From: Lactiplantibacillus dongliensis
Lineage (GTDB): Bacteria > Bacillota > Bacilli > Lactobacillales > Lactobacillaceae
DNA length: 62,591 bases
Direction of reading: 5' to 3'
Assembly (NCBI RefSeq): GCF_005405105.1
Contig: NZ_BJDK01000020.1
Location: 1 to 62,591 of the forward strand
Shown here: positions 32,982 through 41,482 of the stretch, in pieces
How the letters are laid out: every line of letters begins with the position of its first letter
Numbering within the stretch: the stretch's first letter is position 1
Position numbers and translations under genes: made by a program
The notes under the pieces: model-generated
Database searches by the model: none
The model's input: only the letters and a program-made list of their open reading frames with translations
What the model was told of the DNA's origin: nothing

Positions 32982-33632
32982 ATGTCACATTCAGCGTTTA
33001 GATGTGTGCAAGCAGCCCCAATCTTCAAGGGATTGGCAGATTCGGATATTCGGGAATTAGTCAAAGTTTCGGTTCATCAGCAGTTATTCAAACGAGGAAC
33101 CCAGCTGTATGCGCCAACGACACCACTAGAGCGGATGTTGATTGTGGATCAAGGCCGGGTGAAAGTTTATCAGCTCAATGCCAATGGTAAAGAAAAAGTG
33201 CTCTATATGTTGCGGTCAGGGGCCATTGATAGTGAGGCGGCGTTATTTGCGCGGCGGCAACATTTTAATTATGCTGAAGCCGTTGAAGATACGTGGATCT
33301 GTTCAATTGGCCGGGCTGACTTCCAAGATTTGATGCAACGGGTCCCGCAAGTGGCGTTGAACTTGTTGAACATTTTAGGGGATCGATTGACGGCTTTAGA
33401 ATCGGTCAGCGCGCTCACTGGTAATTTAAAGTCGAAAAATCGTATTTTAGTTTACTTGCAGCAAGTCGCTCAAGAACAACAGGCGAATCCATTTGAATTG
33501 CCAGAAAAGAAAAAAGAACTCGCCAGCTTTTTAGGCATTACGCCAGAAACGTTGAGCCGCCAACTAAGCCAGTTAGTGGCGGAAGGATTGCTTAAAATCA
33601 ATGGTCGCCAGATTACGATTACCGAAAAATGA
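32982..33632 (+). CDS. Crp/Fnr-family transcriptional regulator
   Basis: 216 residues. An N-terminal cyclic-nucleotide-binding-type beta barrel (residues 20-125) precedes a long dimer helix and a C-terminal winged helix (LASFLGITPETLSRQLSQLV, then INGRQITITEK). The Glu and Arg in PETLSRQLSQL match FNR residues that contact TTGAT half-sites, and a perfect such site lies 15 bases upstream. Only Cys8 and Cys107 or so are present, so no FNR [4Fe-4S] cluster; a disulfide switch as in Lactobacillus FLP or binding of another ligand is possible. It probably controls the divergent gene and itself. It ends in a terminator shared with the next gene. Confidence 0.9.
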   Translation: MSHSAFRCVQAAPIFKGLADSDIRELVKVSVHQQLFKRGTQLYAPTTPLERMLIVDQGRVKVYQLNANGKEKVLYMLRSGAIDSEAALFARRQHFNYAEAVEDTWICSIGRADFQDLMQRVPQVALNLLNILGDRLTALESVSALTGNLKSKNRILVYLQQVAQEQQANPFELPEKKKELASFLGITPETLSRQLSQLVAEGLLKINGRQITITEK

Positions 33633-33660
33633 GGTCGAACCGAATTGGCCCGACCTCATT
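33628..33660. terminator. terminator between convergent genes
   Basis: AATGAGGTCG / CGACCTCATT, overlapping the regulator's stop; T-run on the minus strand. Confidence 0.8.
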
Positions 33661-33668
33661 AGCTTAAA

Positions 33669-34013
33669 TTAAGATTTAGAAACTTGGGCAAAGTGACTGG
33701 CATACCATTCGTCCCAAGTCTGAGCGGGATTGCCACTTTCAAAGTAAGGTTGATCTAACTTGTCAATCAGGTTCAAGTAATCTTGGTAGGAAAAGTCAAC
33801 ACTATCAGTGATGCGTTGATCTTTAGTCATAAAACGGGATAAGTTCAAATGTTCGTTGATGTCGGTCATATAGTTGACAACCGGATAATTGGACATGAGT
33901 TCGAGATTATTAGCATCAAAAAGACGTTGATAAAACGCCGCAAAGGCTTCAACGGCTTTGTGTTGCAAAGAATCATTTAATTGGGTAATGGATAATTGAG
34001 CATCATCATTCAC
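33669..34013 (-). CDS. small acidic protein of unknown function
   Basis: A 114-residue protein starting at a GTG 9 bases after AGGAGG. It is soluble-looking, rich in aromatic and acidic residues (FYQRLFDANNLELMSNYP, then QTWDEWYASHF at the C-terminus). I know no family. It is alone on the minus strand between two regulators. The 400-base gap to the next gene (34014-34418) holds no repeat or RNA that I can support. Confidence 0.65.
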   Translation of the reverse strand: MNDDAQLSITQLNDSLQHKAVEAFAAFYQRLFDANNLELMSNYPVVNYMTDINEHLNLSRFMTKDQRITDSVDFSYQDYLNLIDKLDQPYFESGNPAQTWDEWYASHFAQVSKS

Positions 34014-34418
34014 GATGCGGTTCCTCCTTAGTATTGACGCAAGCTACCGGTAAAATTCAAGAAATTTAAAACGGTTGCAACCAAAAGCAATTGGTTTGCG
34101 CTACAATTTAATTATGGCACGATGATTACTAAGCTGCAAGCGTGTTAGCTGAATTAGTCAGGCGGTTTAATAATTAAATTAGTTGGTTCAGTTATGAAGG
34201 GGACTAGGCCATTTGGCGGTAGGTGTTTGATGCTAGTCAATTTTGTTGTCAATCTGCTGGTTAAAGTAAATGGTCGTTAGTTTTTTAATGGCGAGCGGAC
34301 CAGAGTAACAAGTTTAATCTTAACCAGTATCAGTAGCAAAAAAAGTGTAAATGTAGTACGATAATTGCACTATCATTTAAAATGGCGATTTATTAATTAG
34401 TTGAGGTGACGGATATTC

Positions 34419-35066
34419 ATGACCCCCATGAAGGAAGATTATTTAAAAATTATTTTCGAACTTGGCGGTACAAAGAAGAAAGTGTCCAATAAGCAGATTG
34501 CGCTTAGTTTGGACATTGCGGCTGGTTCTGTAACGGAAATGGTCGGTAAGCTAGTGCAAGAAGGGTTAGCCAAGCATACCCCTTACGCTGGTATTTCATT
34601 GACTAAAAAGGGCATTCGCTATGCGGAGACTTTAGTCCGGAAGCATCGTATCTGGGAAGATTTCTTAGTTGATAAGTTAGGTTATGATTTACCAGATGTG
34701 CATACGGAAGCCGAAGTCTTGGAACACGTGACGAGTGAACGCTTAGTTGATTCACTAGAAGATTTCTTGGATCATCCGACGCATTGTCCTCATGGTGGGG
34801 CGATTCCTGATAAGGATGGTCATTATACTGAAGATAGTCATGTGGCGTTGGCTGATACTGAAGACGGTCAAGCCGTAGTGATTGAACGGTTCATTGATAA
34901 CCATGATTTATTGGTTTATTTACACGATATTCAATTGAAGATTGGTCAAGATGTGACCGTAATCAAGCACGATCCGTTTGAAGGACCGGTGACGATTGAA
35001 GTGAAAGCAACTGGGCAGCAGGTTCCAGTGAGCTACAAAGCGGCCCATAATATATTTGTTAAGTAG
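34419..35066 (+). CDS. mntR: DtxR/MntR-family metal-dependent regulator
   Basis: 215 residues: N-terminal winged helix (KEDYLKIIFELGGTKKKVSN, then AAGSVTEMVGKLVQEGL), a metal-binding dimerisation domain with HRIWEDFLVDKLGY, EVLEHV and HPTHCPHGGAIP, and a C-terminal FeoA/SH3-like domain from about residue 140. The Cys in HCPHG is the DtxR-type ligand, while Mn regulators with this layout are usual in lactobacilli, which accumulate manganese; Mn is therefore inferred. It probably represses Mn/Fe transporters elsewhere. GAGGTGACGGATATTC precedes the ATG. No transporter is adjacent. Confidence 0.9.
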   Translation: MTPMKEDYLKIIFELGGTKKKVSNKQIALSLDIAAGSVTEMVGKLVQEGLAKHTPYAGISLTKKGIRYAETLVRKHRIWEDFLVDKLGYDLPDVHTEAEVLEHVTSERLVDSLEDFLDHPTHCPHGGAIPDKDGHYTEDSHVALADTEDGQAVVIERFIDNHDLLVYLHDIQLKIGQDVTVIKHDPFEGPVTIEVKATGQQVPVSYKAAHNIFVK

Positions 35067-35190
35067 CGTCAATTATTCATACCATCCTGAACAAACTGTG
35101 TAAAAATGGCGTTGATATTCTGCTTTTTTTATCCAGTTATAAAGAATTTTAGGGAATTCGTCGGATTCGCTATCCTTTTCGATAACAATA

Positions 35191-35199
35191 TGCTACAAT
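35191..35199 (+). promoter_or_regulatory. extended -10 promoter of the cold-shock gene
   Basis: TGC-TACAAT. The transcript start near 35207 gives a 115-nt leader, as is usual for cold-shock genes, where the leader governs translation at low temperature. Confidence 0.55.
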
Positions 35200-35322
35200 T
35201 ACTCTTGTAGCTTGGTTAGGTAATTTTGGTCAGATCGTTTCAATAAACTATCCCCAATTTGCACCGAATCATGATATACATCAATTTATATGTGCAAAAA
35301 AGCACTAGGAGGATTTTTTATT

Positions 35323-35523
35323 ATGGAACATGGAACAGTTAAATGGTTTAACGCCGATAAAGGTTTTGGTTTTATCACTCGCGAAAACGGTAGTGATGTA
35401 TTCGTACATTTCTCAGCTATCCAAGAAGACGGCTTCAAGACTCTTGAAGAAGGCCAAGCTGTATCATTCGACGTTGAAGAAAGCGATCGTGGCCCACAAG
35501 CAGTTAACGTTACAAAAGACTAA
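35323..35523 (+). CDS. cold-shock protein (CspA family)
   Basis: A 66-residue single-stranded nucleic-acid-binding protein, an RNA chaperone in the cytosol. RNP1 is KGFGFIT (residues 16-22) and RNP2 is VFVHFSAI (29-36); [14 protein letters not shown] is the classic start. The ATG at 35323 lies behind AGGAGGATTTTTTATT, so the longer frame from 35290 is not used. It has its own promoter, long leader and terminator. The group carries several csp paralogues, so the letter is not assigned. Confidence 0.96.
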   Translation: MEHGTVKWFNADKGFGFITRENGSDVFVHFSAIQEDGFKTLEEGQAVSFDVEESDRGPQAVNVTKD

Positions 35524-35566
35524 TTAACAGCTTAAACGGCTAACTCCTACTTTATAGGAGTTTCGG

Positions 35567-35609
35567 AAAATCGACTGACGAAGGAAACTTCGTTAGCCGA
35601 TTTTTTTTT
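35567..35609 (+). terminator. cold-shock gene terminator
   Basis: AAATCGaCTgACGAAG / CTTCGTtAGcCGATTT then nine T. Confidence 0.9.
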
Positions 35610-35688
35610 GCTTTTTTAGCGGTTTAGGGTAGGCGGCTGACGGTTTTTAGCTTAAAGTTAAAGTATTAAAAAGTAGGGGGCCAGTCGG

Positions 35689-36435
35689 ATGATGACCACG
35701 GATGAACTAATTATTGCGACTTGTTTAAAAGCCGGTAAGATTATGGTTGAAAATGGGTCTGAAATTTCACGGGTCGATGATACGATGATTCGGATTGCCC
35801 AAAATGCTGGTGTCGTACAAGCGAACACTTACGTGACGATTACCGGGGTGATGATGTCGATTCAAGGGCGGAATGCCACCCAGATTGCTGCGGTCAACAA
35901 GCGCACAATTGATTTGGAGAAAGTCGCGCAAGTTAATCAGCTTTCACGGGCCTTTGCGGATCAGACCATTGATTTGCCGACGTTGCATCAGCGGCTAAGT
36001 CAACTAGATCAGGCGTCGCGTTCATTTCCACTCTGGCTGCAACTGGTTGGAGCGGCACTAGTCAGCGGACCGTTGATGATCATGTTTCGGCACGAAGTCG
36101 AAAACACTTGGCCAACGGTTGTGATTGGGGTTGTGGGTTACTTAGTCTTTTACTTATTGAACCGTTATTTAAAAATTAAATTTTTAAGTGAGCTAGTTGC
36201 CGCATTAGTGATTGGGGTCGCAGCTGAATGGCTCGTCCAGCTGGGCTGGGGGACTAATGTGGATGATATTATTATCGGGGCGTTGATGCCGCTAGTGCCC
36301 GGGGTGCCGTTGACGAACGCGGTACGCGATATTTTAGCAGGTAATTTTGTGAGTGGTCCGGCGCGAGCCGTCGAAGCGATGATTAGTGCGGCGGCGCTCG
36401 GTTTTGGAATTGCCGTGGTCATTACGCTTTTTTAA
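35689..36435 (+). CDS. ThrE-like threonine/serine exporter, large subunit
   Basis: A 248-residue membrane protein of the ThrE/DUF1212 family. The N-terminal cytosolic part carries the family signature ENGSEISRVDDTMIRIAQNA at about residue 20-40. Five membrane helices follow (LQLVGAALVSGPLMIMF ...) with GALMPLVPGVPLTNAVRD, the conserved PG-containing loop. In corynebacteria one ThrE protein carries both halves; here the second half is a separate gene 14 bases on. Probable export of threonine or serine, inferred from family. Confidence 0.88.
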   Translation: MMTTDELIIATCLKAGKIMVENGSEISRVDDTMIRIAQNAGVVQANTYVTITGVMMSIQGRNATQIAAVNKRTIDLEKVAQVNQLSRAFADQTIDLPTLHQRLSQLDQASRSFPLWLQLVGAALVSGPLMIMFRHEVENTWPTVVIGVVGYLVFYLLNRYLKIKFLSELVAALVIGVAAEWLVQLGWGTNVDDIIIGALMPLVPGVPLTNAVRDILAGNFVSGPARAVEAMISAAALGFGIAVVITLF

Positions 36436-36448
36436 AGGGGGAAACACC

Positions 36449-36904
36449 ATGAATTGGTTTGGTCAGCTCGTGTTAGCCTATATTGCTGTTCTTGGCTTTG
36501 GCCTGATTATTAATATTCCACGGCGGGCCCTCAATATTGCCGGTTGGATTGGGACCCTAACTTGGGGAGCCTACTTGATTGTGCAAGCTTTTGACGGCGG
36601 GGTCGTTTTGGGTAGTTTTATCGGGTCAGTCGGCATCGGCGTGTTGAGTAATTTAGCGGCGCATTATAAAAAGATGCCTTCAATAATTTTTAACATTCCC
36701 AGTCTGGTTTCGTTCGTGCCCGGAAGCCAAGCCTATCAAATGGTGCGTAACTTTGCGTTAGGCAATTATCGGGCCGCCATCGGCTTTACGTTGCAAGTTG
36801 TGACGATTACGGGGGCAATTGCGGTTGGCTTCTTGGTTGCCGAGTTAGTTAATCGGTTAATTGCTTTTTGTTTGTTACAATGGCGGCGATTTAAATTGTT
36901 ATAG
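36449..36904 (+). CDS. ThrE-like exporter, small subunit (DUF3815 type)
   Basis: 151 residues from the ATG at 36449 (behind AAAGGGGGAAACACC; the longer frame to 36386 overlaps the previous gene and lacks a ribosome site). It has four or five membrane helices; IPSLVSFVPGSQAYQMVRN corresponds to the conserved PG-containing loop of the larger subunit. The pair reconstitutes one ThrE unit. A structured repeat follows directly after the stop. Confidence 0.85.
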   Translation: MNWFGQLVLAYIAVLGFGLIINIPRRALNIAGWIGTLTWGAYLIVQAFDGGVVLGSFIGSVGIGVLSNLAAHYKKMPSIIFNIPSLVSFVPGSQAYQMVRNFALGNYRAAIGFTLQVVTITGAIAVGFLVAELVNRLIAFCLLQWRRFKLL

Positions 36905-36907
36905 GTG

Positions 36908-37190
36908 CGACGCTTGGTACTAGTTGGCTTAAATTTTCACTCTGGTTGGTCCAGAATCGGCTGGAACGTGGTGGCCACGTTTTCGAGCCATAGTGCGGTC
37001 TCGAAAGCCGGTCTTTCACTAAGTCGGAAAATCATCGACTAAGTGAAACGACACCACTGAGCCAATTCTGGCCCGCCCGACGTTAACTAACGGATATAAA
37101 AAAATAACGATTGATTATTTTCAGTTCAGTCATTTAGCAACCAACCGGTAGGCGGTGATTTTGACTAATGTTAAGTGTATTTATAAGCGT
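36908..37190. repeat. composite repeat with deleted second module (R6, R8)
   Basis: It starts with the composite end GACGCTTGGTACTAGTTGGC and a full module in minus orientation (R6, 36944-37077: TTTCGAG/CTCGAAA, TTTCAC/GTGAAA, AGTCG/CGACT). Only the last part of the inverted partner remains (R8, CAACCAACCGGTAGGCGG at about 37139-37157) with a decayed end. It shows internal deletion of one module. Confidence 0.75.
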
Positions 37191-37193
37191 GTT

Positions 37194-37240
37194 AAAAAAG
37201 TAAAAGCATCGGGACTAGTTGTCCGCGATGCTTTTACTTT
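37194..37240. terminator. bidirectional terminator
   Basis: AAAGTAAAAGCATCG / CGATGCTTTTACTTT, just past the LCP gene stop on the minus strand. Confidence 0.9.
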
Positions 37241-37256
37241 GGTTATAACTTATTGA

Positions 37257-38273
37257 TCACTTGTTAGCGTATTTCTCACCAGTCGTCGCTGCTTTCAAAT
37301 CTAGTGACTTCCGTAAGACGTTCGTTACGCGTTGTTTTTCGGATTGTGGGACAACTTCAAACGATTGGCCATCAAGCATCTTACCGCTACCTTGCGCATG
37401 GTCAGAGACGATGTTCTTAGTTGCGGTCCGGTAATTCGTAACAATGCTCGTTAAGTTACCGAAAGTTAGGTCGGTCCGTGTTTGTTTGGCAATGGACTTC
37501 ATGAATCCTTGCTTCATCAAGTTAGTGGCGTTGGCACTTTCACTAATAATAGCGGTAATCAATTGCCGTTGCCGTTGTTGCCGGCCATAGTCACCCAATG
37601 GATCATCATAGCGCATCCGTGAGTAGGCTAAGGCCTTGGCACCATTCATATGCACTTTGTTGCCTTTGATGAAATGATACCCTTCATAAGAAAAGCTCCG
37701 GATTGGTGAAATATCCACGCCGCCGATTTCATCAACGACTTTCTTCATGCCACCCATGTTGATCAAAGCGTAGTAGTCAATCGGCACGTTCAACCATTTT
37801 TGAACGGTCTTAATGGTTGTGCCGGCACTCCCGTAAGCGTAGGCTGCGTTTAATTTAGCTGGGAAGTCTTGTTCAAAGCCAGAGATTGCAACTTCTGAGT
37901 CTCGCGGTAAGCTCATTAACGTGGTCGTCTTAGTTGACGGGTTAATGGTTGCCACAATGATCGTATCAGTCCGGCCTTTGTAGTCCCGACCGAGTGCCCC
38001 AGTATCAGTCCCGAGTAACAAGATTGAAACCGGCTTTTTACCGTTTAGCACAGCACTAGTATTCCGAGACTTCTTAATGCCACTGCTTTGATAGACGATT
38101 TTAGCGGCATTCTTCGCGTTAAAGTACGTCCGCGCGGCAAAGGCACCAATCCCCACGATTAACACGGCGATGACAATTAAAATAATATTACGAACGGGAT
38201 GTTTCTTCTTGGGGCCGCCGCCGTTTGGGCCTTCCTGTTGATGCATCTGTGATCTGCTTGGCATATCTTCCAT
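37257..38273 (-). CDS. LytR-CpsA-Psr (LCP) family glycopolymer transferase
   Basis: A membrane-anchored enzyme attaching teichoic acids or other polymers to peptidoglycan. It has 338 residues from the ATG at 38273, with GGAGG 8 bases upstream; the ATG at 38288 contains that ribosome site and is unlikely. A short cytosolic tail (GPNGGGPKKKHPVRN) precedes the membrane helix IILIVIAVLIVGIGAFAA. The LCP domain follows with LLGTDTGALGRDYKGRTDTI (catalytic Asp/Arg), LPRDSEV and a conserved AYSRMRYDDPLGDYGRQQRQ region holding the pyrophosphate-binding Arg residues. A single gene with its own terminator. Confidence 0.93.
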   Translation of the reverse strand: MEDMPSRSQMHQQEGPNGGGPKKKHPVRNIILIVIAVLIVGIGAFAARTYFNAKNAAKIVYQSSGIKKSRNTSAVLNGKKPVSILLLGTDTGALGRDYKGRTDTIIVATINPSTKTTTLMSLPRDSEVAISGFEQDFPAKLNAAYAYGSAGTTIKTVQKWLNVPIDYYALINMGGMKKVVDEIGGVDISPIRSFSYEGYHFIKGNKVHMNGAKALAYSRMRYDDPLGDYGRQQRQRQLITAIISESANATNLMKQGFMKSIAKQTRTDLTFGNLTSIVTNYRTATKNIVSDHAQGSGKMLDGQSFEVVPQSEKQRVTNVLRKSLDLKAATTGEKYANK

Positions 38274-38491
38274 GAACATTTCCTCCATTGGTTATGTAAA
38301 GACTACCCATAGTTTAGCATTTTTCCCCATTATCTGAAACTTAATTGAGTTTGAAAAAATACCGAAAATTTCTAAGGTCAAATCAATAATAACTGTTTTT
38401 ATATTAATAAACGATAAATTTTTGATATCTTTGAGATATTTTAATGTTCACTAACAAATTGATGGCGATACTACGGTGACAGCGGGGGTTA

Positions 38492-38500
38492 TGGTATAAT
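38492..38500 (+). promoter_or_regulatory. extended -10 promoter of the PAP2 gene
   Basis: TGG-TATAAT, 20 bases before the start codon. No good -35 is seen. Confidence 0.5.
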
Positions 38501-38519
38501 TTCCATAATTGCTAAATTA

Positions 38520-39200
38520 ATGGGGGTTCTTGTCTTGATGATCGATAAGTCGCGTAGTCGGCCGGTCAAATTTGTCATTGCAGTCATTCTATTTGCCTAT
38601 CTGAGCTATTTTATTAGTGATGGTGCGGTTGGTATTGATCTACTTGATGCCGGGGTAACGTCCATTGTAACGGTCTGGCAAAACGGATTCTTTACCGGCG
38701 TGTTCACCGTGATTTCGTGGCTAGCTTCACCAGGGCGCGATATCGTGTGGATGGTCATACTGGCCTTTGTGCTGTACGGGTTTAAATATAAAATTCAAGC
38801 TTTCTGGGCGCTGGCATTATTGGCTGGTGGGAATATCTTTGAGTTTATCTTTAAGCATTTAGTTGCACGCGCCCGGCCGTTAGGGCATCTCGCGTCAGAT
38901 ACGGGTTATAGTTATCCGAGTGGCCACGTTTTAGGGACGTTTATGGTGGTTGCCGTTGTGGTTGTTTTGATTGTGCCAGAGTTACCTAGTTATCGTTGGG
39001 CCGATGTGTTGCAAGCTGCTAGTGTGGCTTGGCTGATTCTAGTCATGTTGTCACGGGTTTACTTGCAGGCGCATTATCCGACTGATACGGTCGGGGCGCT
39101 TTTACTAGGCTGGGTCTGGCTAGAAGTGATGGAATGGCTATACGTTTTATATGCCCGGAAATTATTAAAATGGCGACTGTTTTACCGGTCGTACTTATAA
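38520..39200 (+). CDS. PAP2-family membrane phosphatase
   Basis: 226 residues, about six membrane helices. The three phosphatase motifs are complete: KHLVARARP, YPSGH, and SRVYLQAHYPTD. Such enzymes dephosphorylate undecaprenyl pyrophosphate or phospholipids such as phosphatidate or phosphatidylglycerophosphate; which one is not readable. The start may be the ATG at 38520 or the ATG at 38538 (GGGGG lies 11 bases before the latter). It has its own promoter and a terminator at 39203. It neighbours the LCP gene, which fits a lipid-carrier role. Confidence 0.9.
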   Translation: MGVLVLMIDKSRSRPVKFVIAVILFAYLSYFISDGAVGIDLLDAGVTSIVTVWQNGFFTGVFTVISWLASPGRDIVWMVILAFVLYGFKYKIQAFWALALLAGGNIFEFIFKHLVARARPLGHLASDTGYSYPSGHVLGTFMVVAVVVVLIVPELPSYRWADVLQAASVAWLILVMLSRVYLQAHYPTDTVGALLLGWVWLEVMEWLYVLYARKLLKWRLFYRSYL

Positions 39201-39202
39201 AG

Positions 39203-39239
39203 TAAAAGGTCGTTGCTGAAAAACAGTAACGACCTTTTT
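39203..39239 (+). terminator. PAP2 gene terminator
   Basis: AAAAGGTCGTTgCTG / CAGtAACGACCTTTT then a T-run. Confidence 0.88.
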
Positions 39240-39334
39240 GGTGTTCCGTGATCATTAAGCCAATTGATCTTAAAGCGGGGCATTGTTGTGCCAGCTATAA
39301 GACTGGTCAACAAGCAGCATGCTTTATCACAAAG

Positions 39335-40144
39335 TTAAGCAAACTGATTTTCTCGTTGTGCCGTTAACCATTCTAAGGCCAAGGTCAACCAATGAGCAGC
39401 GTGCGGTTGATTGGCATCCGGTTTCCAAGCCGTCTGTGAGTTGGCTAACGCCAAGCCGTGGGGACCGTGTTGGAAAAGATGTAGTTCGTAAGTAATGTTA
39501 GCGGTCGCTAAGGCGCTCGCATAGGCTAAAGCATTTTGGGCTGGAACGATGGGATCATCGGCGGTACCCCAAATGAAGGTTGGCCGATTATCAGCATTAA
39601 CGTGTTGTTCAGCAGCTAATTGCTGGGGCTCAGGCGTCCATTTGGCCAAGGTAGCCGCGTCTTTTGGAAAGCCGAGTAAGGGACTGATGACCGGATAACC
39701 TAAAATGGTATTGGCTAATTTTAAGTCAGCCACTGGTACCGATAGCTTTTCAGCGACTTGGGTATGCCAGTAGTCGTTATACAGCGCGACGATATGACCA
39801 CCGACGCTGAAGCCGGCTGCCGTAATTTGATCAGGATCTAATTGCCACGCTTCGGCATGTTGATGAAGTTGCTGAACGGCGCGTCCTAAGTCCCAAACGG
39901 GGTTTAAGCCGAGTGGTGTATGTTCATCGATAAAGGAATACCGCAAATAAAAGGCTTGGTAGCCATGCCCAGCAAAAGCGAGGGCCAAACTTTCAGCCTG
40001 TTCACGTGGAATGTGGGTATATGAGCCACCGGGAACGATAATAATGGCGGGCAGCTTGGTTAAATGGGCATTTTGATCTGGATCACGCAATAAACCGACC
40101 AGTTCGACATGCGGTGCGGCTAATTTTTGTTGAATCACTTGCAT
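39335..40144 (-). CDS. alpha/beta hydrolase (esterase-like)
   Basis: A cytosolic 269-residue alpha/beta hydrolase. The oxyanion segment is IIVPGGSYTHI (the HGG equivalent), the nucleophile elbow is AAGFSVGGHIV (GxSxG), the acid is probably Asp in GTADDPIVP, and the His is in FQHGPHGLA. This order fits the BD-FAE/acetyl-esterase group (COG0657/1506-like). The start ATG follows GAGGTGATTGC. The substrate is unknown, with carbohydrate or short-chain esters likely from the family. It is divergent from the acetyltransferase. Confidence 0.88.
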   Translation of the reverse strand: MQVIQQKLAAPHVELVGLLRDPDQNAHLTKLPAIIIVPGGSYTHIPREQAESLALAFAGHGYQAFYLRYSFIDEHTPLGLNPVWDLGRAVQQLHQHAEAWQLDPDQITAAGFSVGGHIVALYNDYWHTQVAEKLSVPVADLKLANTILGYPVISPLLGFPKDAATLAKWTPEPQQLAAEQHVNADNRPTFIWGTADDPIVPAQNALAYASALATANITYELHLFQHGPHGLALANSQTAWKPDANQPHAAHWLTLALEWLTAQRENQFA

Positions 40145-40207
40145 GCAATCACCTCAATTGATATTGTTGATACAGGATCATTATAACGTAAGAAAGGTGG
40201 GACCGAT

Positions 40208-40783
40208 ATGTTAATGGTGACCACGAATTTACATAATGAACAAATCCGACTCCGCCCATTTCAAGCGACCGATGTGGCCGATTATTTTGAAATGGTGCAA
40301 AATCGCGATATTGCGGTTAATGCCGGTTTTACGCCGGTCAATGATATGATGGAAGCCCAGTACTTGTTAGGGCGGCAACTGCAGCAACCTCAAGTCTTTG
40401 CAATGGTCTTAGTGGCAACTGATAAAGTTATCGGCAGTGTCGGTTTGTATGAGCGCATGAATAACCAAGGCGAGCCGGCACCACGGCAGATGGATCTGGG
40501 CTATATGCTGAATGCCAATTATTGGCATCAAGGCTATATGACGGCAGCGGTCCATTTATTGCAGCGCTATGGGTTTCAAGACTTACAGCTTGAACGGATT
40601 ACGGCCAGTTGCTTGGCGCCCAATGTCGCGTCACGGCGAATTCTAGAACATGCGGGTTTTGAGCAGTATGATCAGGTGACACATCCAAGCTATGCTCAAT
40701 TTGGCGCTGGTCAAACGGAACTATTTTTTGAACGAGTGGCACCACAAACCACAGTGGGAGGCGACGACCATGCAGCTGGCTAA
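40208..40783 (+). CDS. RimJ/RimL-type GNAT acetyltransferase
   Basis: A 191-residue GNAT protein of the RimJ/RimL branch: IRLRPFQATDVADYFEMVQN at the start, DLGYMLNANYWHQGYMTAAV as the acetyl-CoA region, and LERITASCLAPNVASRRILE near the end. Family members modify protein N-termini or antibiotics; the target is unknown. AAAGGTGGGACCGAT precedes the ATG. Its last 14 bases overlap the start of the Rrf2 gene in another frame, so the two are co-transcribed. Confidence 0.88.
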   Translation: MLMVTTNLHNEQIRLRPFQATDVADYFEMVQNRDIAVNAGFTPVNDMMEAQYLLGRQLQQPQVFAMVLVATDKVIGSVGLYERMNNQGEPAPRQMDLGYMLNANYWHQGYMTAAVHLLQRYGFQDLQLERITASCLAPNVASRRILEHAGFEQYDQVTHPSYAQFGAGQTELFFERVAPQTTVGGDDHAAG

Positions 40784-41294
40784 ATCTTTTGAACAGGCCG
40801 CTTGTATTCTCGTACTATTAGCCACCCAGCGTCCCGATATTCCACTAACATCGGCGGCCATTCATGACCGTATCGGTGGTTCGGCGACTTATTTGCGTAA
40901 GATTATTCGTAAGCTGGTTGTGGCTGAGCTAGTGGCGTCAACCAGTGGCAATAATGGTGGAGTCCGGCTATCACGGTCGCCCGAAAAGATCACCATTAAA
41001 GATGTGGTTTTGGCGATTGAGGGACCGTTGCATACCTTTCCAGATCGCGGCTACTTTGATCAAGTCTTCAAAGATGTGGAACCCGTAGCCGATGAGGGGA
41101 CCAAAGTCGTGAATGCGATTTTTTCACAAGCTGATCAACGTTGGCTGGATTTTCTTAGTCAACAGAAAATTGCGACGCTAATTAAAGAATTACTAGTGGT
41201 ACCACAGATTCCAGTCTTGGATTGGAATGATCAGACAGTCGATAAGATGGGACTTTTAAATGACTTGTTAGCCCATATGCGCGTTAATAAGTGA
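40770..41294 (+). CDS. Rrf2-family transcriptional regulator
   Basis: 174 residues from the ATG at 40770 behind GGGAGGCGACGACC. The N-terminal winged helix (TSAAIHDRIGGSATYLRKII, then LVVAELVASTSGNNGGVRLS) is typical of Rrf2. The Cys triad that holds Fe-S clusters in IscR/NsrR is absent, so it is probably a YwnA-like or metabolite-responsive member. It overlaps the acetyltransferase end and lies 190 bases before alsS on the same strand, making alsS-budA a reasonable but unproven target. Confidence 0.88.
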   Translation: MQLAKSFEQAACILVLLATQRPDIPLTSAAIHDRIGGSATYLRKIIRKLVVAELVASTSGNNGGVRLSRSPEKITIKDVVLAIEGPLHTFPDRGYFDQVFKDVEPVADEGTKVVNAIFSQADQRWLDFLSQQKIATLIKELLVVPQIPVLDWNDQTVDKMGLLNDLLAHMRVNK

Positions 41295-41482
41295 GTGACG
41301 GTACAAAGTTAACTGAAATTGTATGCGGTTACGTCAAGTGGATGCGGTAAAAGCAAGGTCTGACACGTTTTAGTGGTTCGACCTGAATAGATAACCTTTT
41401 TCACAAGAACGGAAACGCTGTTATTACACGTCTATCTATGGTATTCTAACAATAATTTTCACAAACAGGAGCGAACAAAAAA

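Noticed and set aside
41405-41430. Catabolite-responsive (cre) site before alsS
   Set aside because: GGAAACGCTGTTA matches only one half of the cre consensus; the other half is poor.
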